A stretch of DNA of 6,948 nt from Bacillota bacterium. Its GTDB lineage: Bacteria > Bacillota > Clostridia > Peptostreptococcales > Anaerovoracaceae. The stretch is taken from contig JAEXBK010000018.1 of NCBI GenBank assembly GCA_023394035.1, forward strand, positions 1-6,948, given 5' to 3'. Shown here one piece after another: positions 1 to 5,528 of the stretch (positions are counted from its first letter, which is position 1; each line of letters opens with the position of its first letter). Both the position numbers and the translations under genes were made by a program. The notes beneath the pieces were generated by a model. That model saw only the letters and a list, made by a program, of their open reading frames with translations, did not search any database and had not been told where the DNA came from.

Positions 1-169
1 CAATTACGGCAAGCACCGGCGAAAGCAGAACGATCATGATCCCCGATACTATTATGTCAAATATGCGCTTTGCGATAAGTGACAGTTTCTTTTTCTTCAG
101 CAGATCATAGTAACTCTTCACTGCTTCGTTTTTCATTTCAGAAGGGAGTTTATCCCAGCTTGGTACCAT
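1..169 (-). CDS. PglC-like undecaprenyl-phosphate sugar phosphotransferase, N-terminal part
   Basis: Only the first 56 codons lie in the window; the gene runs off the left edge. I translated it by hand from the complement. After a charged, soluble N-terminal stretch (Trp5, then a Lys-rich run at 25-28) comes a KRIFD motif at residues 34-38, leading into a hydrophobic segment (36-56) with Ser50-Pro51. In known members of the bacterial sugar transferase family (PF02397), such as Campylobacter PglC, KRxFD precedes a membrane helix broken at a Ser-Pro pair to form a re-entrant hairpin. These enzymes transfer a sugar 1-phosphate from UDP-sugar to undecaprenyl phosphate at the inner membrane face, starting a lipid-linked glycan. 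The catalytic domain is outside the window, so substrate is inferred from the two upstream genes. The start overlaps the aminotransferase gene by 20 bases and has a good ribosome binding site. Confidence 0.85.
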   Translation of the reverse strand, partial: MVPSWDKLPSEMKNEAVKSYYDLLKKKKLSLIAKRIFDIIVSGIMIVLLSPVLAVI

Positions 170-1358
170 CTAAAATTTCCTTCATAGTATCACAGATATA
201 GCTGATTTCTTCGTCGGTCAAAAGCGTATGCAGCGGAAGCGTGATCTCATTTCTGTACTGCGCAAACGCATTCGGATAATCCTTTATGTCAAATCCGAGA
301 TTCTTATATGCAGTCATCATAGGAAGCGGCTTATAGTGAACGTTGCACGCTATGCCCTTTTCTCCCATTGCAGTTATAAGCTCGTTTCTCGTCTTTTCGT
401 CAAAGCCCGGTATTCTCAATATATAGAGATGACCTGACGATACGCATTTATCGTCAAAATGGATAAGCGGTTTAAGTCCCATAGGTATAAACGCGTCATC
501 GTATTTTTTTATTATTTCCTTACGTCTTTCGAGAAGTCCGTCATATCTTTCGAGCTGTTTAAGTCCTATCGCCGCAACGACATCTGTCATATTGCATTTG
601 AATGCAGGATATATAATATCGTATTCCCACGCTCCGACCTTTGTCTTTGCTAATGCGTCCTTGCTCTGGCCGTGAAGCGATGCAAGCATATACTCCGTAT
701 AAAGCGCTTCGCTGTCAATTCCGTCTTTGTTAAGCCATGCTACGGCTCCGCCCTCTGCAGTCGTAAAGTTCTTTACGGCATGAAAGCTGAAGCAGGTAAA
801 GTCTGCTACAGCTCCGCTTTTTTTGCCTTCTCTTGAGGCTCCGAAGCCGTGAGCGGAATCTGCTACGATTGCAATGCGACCGAGAGCTTTCTGTATATCG
901 TTTGCACCTTTGAAAAGATTGCGTTTTGATTCTATTACGCTGAATATCCTGCTATAATCGCACATTTTACCGGCAAAATCCACAGGTATTATAGCCTTCG
1001 TTTTTTCGGTTATTGCAGCTTCGAGCTTATCATAATCCATTTCGAAGCTTTCCGGTGCCGTATCTACGAGCACTATCTTTGCGCCGACATGATCGATTAC
1101 CGATGCCGATGCCGTATATGTATATGCGGAGGTAATAACCTCATCGCCTCGTCCTATTCCGAGAATTCTAAGCGTAAGTTCAAGTGCCGCAGTCGCAGAA
1201 TTGAGGCATACCGCTTTATCCGCACCTACATACTCGGCTATTTTCTTTTCGAGCAGCTTGGTACGCGGTCCCGTCGTTATCCATCCTGAGCGAAGAGCTT
1301 CCGCCACTTCGCTTATTTCCGCTTCCGTAATATCAGGCGGTGAAAACTTTATTTCCAT
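150..1358 (-). CDS. DegT/DnrJ/EryC1/StrS family nucleotide-sugar aminotransferase (PglE/ArnB-like)
   Basis: PLP-dependent enzyme that converts a nucleotide 4-keto-6-deoxy sugar to its 4-amino form, with glutamate as the usual amino donor in this family. Numbered from the upstream ATG at 1367, the visible family marks are SGWITTGP (27-34), NSATAAL (56-62, cofactor phosphate region), GDEVIT (74-79), Asp170 in ADSAH (contacts the cofactor pyridine nitrogen), Lys199 in SFHAVKN (the Schiff-base lysine), TTAEGG (202-207) and NVHYKP (342-347). About 15 residues are inserted near 142-160 compared with ArnB as I remember it. I prefer the ATG at 1358 (402 aa) over that at 1367 (405 aa), because the Shine-Dalgarno touches the upper ATG but is 8 bases from the lower. 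The gene begins 23 bases after the dehydratase and should use its product. ArnB-like, PglE-like and AATGal-forming enzymes cannot be told apart by motif. Confidence 0.93.
   Translation of the reverse strand: MEIKFSPPDITEAEISEVAEALRSGWITTGPRTKLLEKKIAEYVGADKAVCLNSATAALELTLRILGIGRGDEVITSAYTYTASASVIDHVGAKIVLVDTAPESFEMDYDKLEAAITEKTKAIIPVDFAGKMCDYSRIFSVIESKRNLFKGANDIQKALGRIAIVADSAHGFGASREGKKSGAVADFTCFSFHAVKNFTTAEGGAVAWLNKDGIDSEALYTEYMLASLHGQSKDALAKTKVGAWEYDIIYPAFKCNMTDVVAAIGLKQLERYDGLLERRKEIIKKYDDAFIPMGLKPLIHFDDKCVSSGHLYILRIPGFDEKTRNELITAMGEKGIACNVHYKPLPMMTAYKNLGFDIKDYPNAFAQYRNEITLPLHTLLTDEEISYICDTMKEILDGTKLG
178..183 (-). promoter_or_regulatory. Ribosome binding site of the sugar phosphotransferase
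   Basis: On the minus strand GAAGGA lies 8 bases before the ATG at 169. This supports the start inside the end of the aminotransferase gene rather than the later in-frame ATG at 136, which has no comparably placed Shine-Dalgarno sequence. The site sits within the coding sequence of the preceding gene, which suggests translational coupling. Confidence 0.75.
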
Positions 1359-1366
1359 TTCAGTCA

Positions 1367-1375
1367 TCCTTCTTC
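1367..1375 (-). promoter_or_regulatory. Ribosome binding site that decides the aminotransferase start
   Basis: The minus strand reads GAAGAAGGA, and the final A is the first base of the ATG at 1367. That ATG therefore has no spacer, whereas the in-frame ATG at 1358 has 8 bases between AGGA and the start. The protein would then begin MEIKFSPPD, a typical beginning for this family. Confidence 0.7.
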
Positions 1376-1381
1376 ATTTGA

Positions 1382-3211
1382 TCAGTTGTCGGTTATAGTG
1401 TATGTATCGCAGACATCCTCGACCTTTTCCTTGATCTTTCTACCGTTCTTTTCGGCTTCTTTGATAAGGTCGTCAAGCTGCTCAATGAACCTGTCATCGT
1501 CTATTTCTATCGGCTTTCCGATAAATATCATGTTGTTTTCCGTCTTGTCGAGACCTTCCTCGTCCATCAAAACCTCTTCGTATAGCTTCTCACCCGGGCG
1601 AAGTCCGACTATTTCTATGTCTACATCCTCGTTAGGTCTGAAGCCCTTCATCTTGATAAGGTTTTCGGCAAGCTCATATATCTTGACAGGCTTGCCCATG
1701 TTGAGCACGAATATTTCACCGCCCTTGGCGTATAGACTCGCCTGCAGGACAAGCGATACCGCTTCAGGAATAGTCATGAAGAAGCGTCTTATATCCTTAT
1801 GGGTCACCGTCACAGGACCTCCTTCCTCGATCTGCTTAAGGAAAAGAGGTATTACCGAGCCGTTGCTGCCTAAAACGTTACCGAATCTTACGGCGGAATA
1901 TCTCGTATGCTCGGATCTTCTCGCATATACCTGAACTATCATCTCGCATATGCGTTTTGAGGCACCCATTACATTAGTAGGTCTTACCGCCTTGTCCGTA
2001 GAAATCAAGGTGAAATTATCCGCCTTATATTTGTCTGCCAGCTTGGCAACATTAAGCGTTCCGAGGCAGTTATTCTTTATAGCCTCGTTAGGTGACTTTT
2101 CCATCAAAGGAACATGCTTATGTGCTGCCGCATGGTAAACGACATTCGGTCTATATTTATTAAATATGGATTCGAGTCGATCTATGTCTCTTACCGATCC
2201 GATAAGCGTTGAAATATCCGCATACGGGAAATGCCTTTCGAGCTCCATCTGGATAGAATATGCGTTGTTCTCGTATATGTCAAATATTATGAGCTTCTTC
2301 GGATTAAATCCTATTATTTGCCTGCAAAGCTCCGAGCCTATGGATCCGCCTCCGCCCGTTACCATTACTGTTCTGCCTTTGATGAAATCGCCTATGCCGC
2401 CCTCATCTACAGACACCGGATCACGACCCAAAAGATCCTCATAGCTTACAGGTCTGAGTTCCTTTACGATAGATGATGAAAGGCTCTTCGTTACAGAAGG
2501 AAGTATCCTGATCGGCAACCCCGTCTCCTGGCACTCTGATATGATATCCTTTATGTTTTCGTGCGAAGCGGAAGGCATCGCAATTATAATCTCATTTACG
2601 TTATATTTTTTGATTCCCTTCTTAATTTCGCTCCTACCACCTATTATAGGAACTCCGAGAAGAGTCTTGTTCTTCTTGTTTTCGTTGTCATCTACAGCAC
2701 ACACGATTTTTGCGTGTGAGCCCGGCTTATTTACTTCTTTTATCAGTATGGCTGCCGCAGAGCCGGCTCCTACTATGAGTATTGTCTTTGTTATCGAGTT
2801 TCTTGAGTATAATCCTCTAACGCTAAGCTCAAACATCTTGAAAAATCTCGATGCTATCAGCAGGATGGAAATTAGGAAAAGATGTATAGGATAATAGCTC
2901 CTCGGCATAGGCATTTGTCTGAATACATGATACAGGAGCACTATAGCTTCTATTGTAAATGCCGCTTTCAGGATGTCTATTATCTCCTTGACGGATGCGT
3001 AAGTCCATACCCTGTTATAAAGCTTGTAAATGAACATTACCGCTACGGTAACGAAAATATAGAGCGGGTATGAATGAAGCGCGTATCCGAGATATGGCTG
3101 CGGCAGATTGTTGATGTCAAATCTGAGTGCAAGTGCAAACAACGAGCCTATAACAGCGATTGCCGCATCAATAAATATTAACAAAACTATTCTTTTTTTA
3201 CCGGAATTCAT
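1382..3211 (-). CDS. Membrane-bound nucleotide-sugar 4,6-dehydratase (PglF/CapD/WbpM family)
   Basis: A 609-residue full-length member of the large dehydratase class. It has about four hydrophobic membrane segments (roughly 8-30, 46-66, 84-98, 108-121), a first Rossmann-like domain with VGAGSAA at 147-153, and a C-terminal SDR domain with the NAD-binding VTGGGGSIGSE (284-294). Other family motifs are HAAAHKHVPLME (360-371), STDKAVRPTN (404-413) and RFGNVLGSNG (442-451). The usual SDR Tyr-x3-Lys is Met415-x3-Lys419, which is normal for large dehydratases such as PglF and WbpM rather than a defect. The expected reaction is UDP-GlcNAc to UDP-4-keto-6-deoxy sugar, at the cytoplasmic face of the membrane. 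The start has GAGGGAAG about 6 bases upstream. It is the first gene of the leftward operon, and the aminotransferase directly downstream is the natural next enzyme. A CapD-type role feeding a capsule is the main alternative. Confidence 0.94.
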   Translation of the reverse strand: MNSGKKRIVLLIFIDAAIAVIGSLFALALRFDINNLPQPYLGYALHSYPLYIFVTVAVMFIYKLYNRVWTYASVKEIIDILKAAFTIEAIVLLYHVFRQMPMPRSYYPIHLFLISILLIASRFFKMFELSVRGLYSRNSITKTILIVGAGSAAAILIKEVNKPGSHAKIVCAVDDNENKKNKTLLGVPIIGGRSEIKKGIKKYNVNEIIIAMPSASHENIKDIISECQETGLPIRILPSVTKSLSSSIVKELRPVSYEDLLGRDPVSVDEGGIGDFIKGRTVMVTGGGGSIGSELCRQIIGFNPKKLIIFDIYENNAYSIQMELERHFPYADISTLIGSVRDIDRLESIFNKYRPNVVYHAAAHKHVPLMEKSPNEAIKNNCLGTLNVAKLADKYKADNFTLISTDKAVRPTNVMGASKRICEMIVQVYARRSEHTRYSAVRFGNVLGSNGSVIPLFLKQIEEGGPVTVTHKDIRRFFMTIPEAVSLVLQASLYAKGGEIFVLNMGKPVKIYELAENLIKMKGFRPNEDVDIEIVGLRPGEKLYEEVLMDEEGLDKTENNMIFIGKPIEIDDDRFIEQLDDLIKEAEKNGRKIKEKVEDVCDTYTITDN

Positions 3212-3238
3212 TTATTACTTCCCTCGTGCTTTACATAT

Positions 3239-3265
3239 GGATTCACAATATCAAGTGTGTAATCC
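3239..3265. repeat. Imperfect inverted repeat in the dehydratase leader
   Basis: The plus strand reads GGATT-CACA, an 8-base loop, then TGTG-T-AATCC. All nine arm bases pair, with a single unpaired T at 3260. It lies downstream of the predicted leftward promoter and ends 28 bases before the dehydratase start, upstream of its ribosome binding site. It could be an operator bound by a dimeric regulator or an RNA hairpin in the leader. There is no U-run after it in the leftward direction, so it is not a simple terminator. Confidence 0.6.
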
Positions 3266-3314
3266 GATATTTTTTCAAAACAAAACCGCCATATTTGCAT
3301 ATATAGCTATGCTT

Positions 3315-3343
3315 ATTTTACAACGACAGAGTACTATTATCAA
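3315..3343 (-). promoter_or_regulatory. Predicted sigma-A promoter of the glycan operon
   Basis: On the minus strand a -35 box TTGATA (complement of 3338-3343, 5 of 6 to consensus) and a -10 box TAAAAT (complement of 3315-3320, 5 of 6) are separated by exactly 17 bases. Transcription would start near 3308, giving a leader of roughly 95 bases before the dehydratase ATG that contains the inverted repeat at 3239-3265. Confidence 0.65.
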
Positions 3344-3414
3344 GCTATTATTGACAATGCACATTTCACAATAGAGTTTCCGCACCTAAAATCTTTGATA
3401 ATTGCACGAAAGTG

Positions 3415-3443
3415 TTGATTTTGTCGGCTTTTGATGGTAAAAT
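3415..3443 (+). promoter_or_regulatory. Predicted sigma-A promoter of the dockerin/cohesin gene pair
   Basis: The -35 box TTGATT (3415-3420, 4 of 6) and -10 box TAAAAT (3438-3443, 5 of 6) are 17 bases apart. TGG directly before the -10 box provides an extended -10 element. Transcription would start near 3450, leaving a short leader of about 33 bases. The -35 boxes of the two divergent promoters are about 70 bases apart, so one bound protein could affect both. Confidence 0.65.
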
Positions 3444-3462
3444 TATGTATATCTATATCCTA

Positions 3463-3483
3463 ATGAAAGGAAGGATGATTTAA
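3463..3483 (+). other. Six-codon minimal reading frame overlapping the hydrolase start
   Basis: ATG at 3463 opens a frame of six codons (MKGRMI) whose TAA at 3481-3483 shares its last A with the ATG of the hydrolase gene. It contains the hydrolase Shine-Dalgarno sequence (GGAAGG, 3469-3474). It has no clear ribosome binding site of its own, so translation is doubtful and the arrangement may be chance. Confidence 0.25.
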
Positions 3484-5504
3484 TGCAAAGAAACTGTTTT
3501 TCAGCTCAATCAAAAAGCAGATTCCTGCCCTTGATCTGTATTTTTGCTATAATAATATCCCTATTTGCCGCGAGCCTTATTCCGGTATATGCCGAAACTA
3601 TAGGAACCGCATATAACCTCGGCTCTGATGCACTGCGCGTGCGTAAGTCTCCGGGAACTGGCAGTGTTCCTGTGCTTGACGCCATCAAAGAGGGTGACAA
3701 GGTTACGGTGCTTGATACGGTTACGGGCGAATCGATAGAAGGCGAAACGACATGGTACAAGATCAGAACAGCCTCAGGCGTTGTCGGATATGTTTCCAAG
3801 ACTTACCTTAAAGTCTCAGATAATACGCCGGATCCGCCTATTGTAGACGACAAGGATTTTGAAGCGTATCTTACCGCCCAAGGATTTCCTGACACATACA
3901 AGGTTGAGCTCCGAAAGCTTCATGCAAATTATCCCAACTGGAAATTCAAGGCTATACATACAGGGATATCATGGGATGATTTTATTTACCGCGAAATCAA
4001 TCCCGTAAGCACAAGCCTTGTTCAGATGACAAGCCCTGATTCATGGAAATCTTCAGATCCGCGTGCCATAGACCCTACAACAGGTAAGCACCGTATATTC
4101 GATAGCGGCGGCTGGGTCGCAGCTTCTAAGCAAATAGTAGAACACTTCGCCGATCCGAGAAATTCTCTCGACCAGAAATATATCTTCCAGTTCCTTTCAA
4201 ACGCATATGATGAGTCCACTCAAACGAGTAGTACTCTTTCATCTGTTATAGGTTCGTCCTTCCTTTCGGGAAGTTCACCTGTCGATAATTACAGTTCTTA
4301 CAATGCCCTCATAATGGATGCCGGAAGAACATACGGAGTAAGCCCTCTTACTATAGCTTCGATGATAATACACGAACAGGGCTTTGACGGCAGCGGCGGG
4401 TGTATCAACGGCTTGATTGCCGGCGTCAGATACTATAATTTCTACAATATCGGAGCATATGCGGCAGGAGGCAAGTCAGCAGTTGAAAACGGTCTTATTT
4501 ACGCAAAAGACAGGGACTGGGATACACGATCAAAATCCATACTCGGTGGCACGCAGTGGTTCGCAAAAAATTACGTACAGGACAATCAGTACACATTGTA
4601 CTTCCAGCGGTTTAATGTTCTTAACGGACTTGATTCCGTCGGAACTGTGCAATATGCAACCTCAATATGGATGGCAAACAGCGAAGGCGGTTCGATATCT
4701 TCCGCATATCTTTCAAAGCCTAAGTTAGCACTTACCTTTGCACTTCCTGTTTTTAAAGACATGCCGTCATATGCGTGTCCTCTTCCCGGAAGCGGCAACA
4801 ACATCAAATATCTCAAGTCGATGAGCCTGAGCACAGGTACGCTTACACCTACCTTCGATCCGTACAAGACCTACTATGAGGCCGTAGTACCTTATTCAAC
4901 TTCATCCGTTACGATTAAAGCAACACCGCTTGCTTCCGATGCAACAATTACCGGAGCAGGCTCAAAGAGCCTTAGCGTAGGTTCCAATAAGTTCACAGTA
5001 ACATGCAAATCGTCAGGCGGAGAAGCTGTCAGCTATACAGTAAATATTTCAAGGCAGTCCGCTCCGGTTCAGCCTACGACAGAGGTTTATCCGTCTTCGT
5101 CGAAATACATACTCGGAGACAATCTAACAGGCTTACATCCCGGAACTTCCGTAAGTGCTTTCCTGTCAGCCTTTAACAAAGGCACCGGCAGCGTAAAAGT
5201 CTACACATCTTCGGGAAGTGAAGTCACATCGGGCATAGTTTCAACCGGCATGATCTGCAAGACGATTGACAGTCAAGGCACCGTAATAAAATCAATGCCT
5301 ATAATCTTGAAAGGCGATGCAAACGGTGACGGTGAGGTAAATATCATAGATGCTGTAAAAATACTTAACCACTCGGTCAAAAAGTCTATGCTTTCAGGCG
5401 CCGCCCTCAAGGGGGCAGATGTCAACCTTGACGGTGATGTTAATATCATAGATGCTGTCATAGTACTTAATCATTCTGTAAAGAAAAAACTTATCGAATT
5501 TTAG
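3483..5504 (+). CDS. Secreted SH3-domain glucosaminidase with C-terminal type I dockerin
   Basis: A 673-residue secreted cell-wall hydrolase. Modules in order: signal peptide (about 1-37, hydrophobic 15-36, likely cut after PVYA); bacterial SH3 domain (40-111, with LRVRKSPGTG at 51-60 and GYVS at 102-105); a conserved pre-catalytic region (125-245, including YPNWKF at 150-155 and DPRN at 224-227); and a LytD/LytB-like endo-beta-N-acetylglucosaminidase domain (about 270-400). The latter has Glu298 in IIHEQGF as the probable catalytic acid and YYNFYNIGAY at 317-326. A cadherin-like beta-sandwich follows (443-525, PF12733 type), then an Ig-like pre-dockerin module (541-609) and a dockerin (612-667). 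It should cut glycan strands of peptidoglycan outside the cell. The start has GGAAGG 8 bases upstream. The next gene, 24 bases on, encodes a cohesin-like protein, the expected partner of the dockerin. Enzyme family is well supported; whether the target is the cell's own wall or another's is inferred. Confidence 0.93.
   Translation: MQRNCFSAQSKSRFLPLICIFAIIISLFAASLIPVYAETIGTAYNLGSDALRVRKSPGTGSVPVLDAIKEGDKVTVLDTVTGESIEGETTWYKIRTASGVVGYVSKTYLKVSDNTPDPPIVDDKDFEAYLTAQGFPDTYKVELRKLHANYPNWKFKAIHTGISWDDFIYREINPVSTSLVQMTSPDSWKSSDPRAIDPTTGKHRIFDSGGWVAASKQIVEHFADPRNSLDQKYIFQFLSNAYDESTQTSSTLSSVIGSSFLSGSSPVDNYSSYNALIMDAGRTYGVSPLTIASMIIHEQGFDGSGGCINGLIAGVRYYNFYNIGAYAAGGKSAVENGLIYAKDRDWDTRSKSILGGTQWFAKNYVQDNQYTLYFQRFNVLNGLDSVGTVQYATSIWMANSEGGSISSAYLSKPKLALTFALPVFKDMPSYACPLPGSGNNIKYLKSMSLSTGTLTPTFDPYKTYYEAVVPYSTSSVTIKATPLASDATITGAGSKSLSVGSNKFTVTCKSSGGEAVSYTVNISRQSAPVQPTTEVYPSSSKYILGDNLTGLHPGTSVSAFLSAFNKGTGSVKVYTSSGSEVTSGIVSTGMICKTIDSQGTVIKSMPIILKGDANGDGEVNIIDAVKILNHSVKKSMLSGAALKGADVNLDGDVNIIDAVIVLNHSVKKKLIEF
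5316..5483 (+). repeat. Dockerin module: duplicated calcium-binding repeat
   Basis: Two near-identical halves encode residues 612-634 and 646-667. Each carries a canonical dockerin loop with calcium ligands at positions 1, 3, 5, 9 and 12: Asp612, Asn614, Asp616, Asn620, Asp623, and Asp646, Asn648, Asp650, Asn654, Asp657. Both loops are followed by a helix ending in LNHSVKK. At the DNA level a 17-base stretch (5340-5356) recurs exactly at 5442-5458, a period of 102 bases. The near-perfect symmetry fits the dual binding mode known for type I dockerins. The usual recognition positions 10-11 are Ile-Ile in both halves, unlike the Ser-Thr of Clostridium thermocellum dockerins. Confidence 0.92.
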
Positions 5505-5528
5505 CTTTAGCATGTTTGGAGAAATTTA

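Noticed and set aside
1386..1934. 182-codon open frame on the plus strand opposite the dehydratase gene
   Set aside because: It lies wholly antisense to a well-supported conserved gene and has a biased Ser/Ile/Leu-rich composition of the kind expected from a shadow frame.
1721..1980. Loss of the SDR catalytic tyrosine in the dehydratase (Met415 instead)
   Set aside because: Methionine at this position with Lys419 four residues later is normal for the large membrane-bound dehydratases, so it is not a sign of inactivation.
3108..3374. 88-codon open frame on the plus strand reaching into the divergent control region
   Set aside because: Most of it is antisense to the dehydratase N-terminus or covers the predicted leftward promoter. 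The protein looks like no known family and no convincing ribosome binding site precedes it.
3351..3377. Perfect TTGACA at 3351-3356 as a rightward -35 box
   Set aside because: The only -10-like match downstream (TAGAGT at 3372-3377) is poor and 15 bases away. The pair at 3415-3443 is better in -10 quality and spacing and has an extended -10 element.
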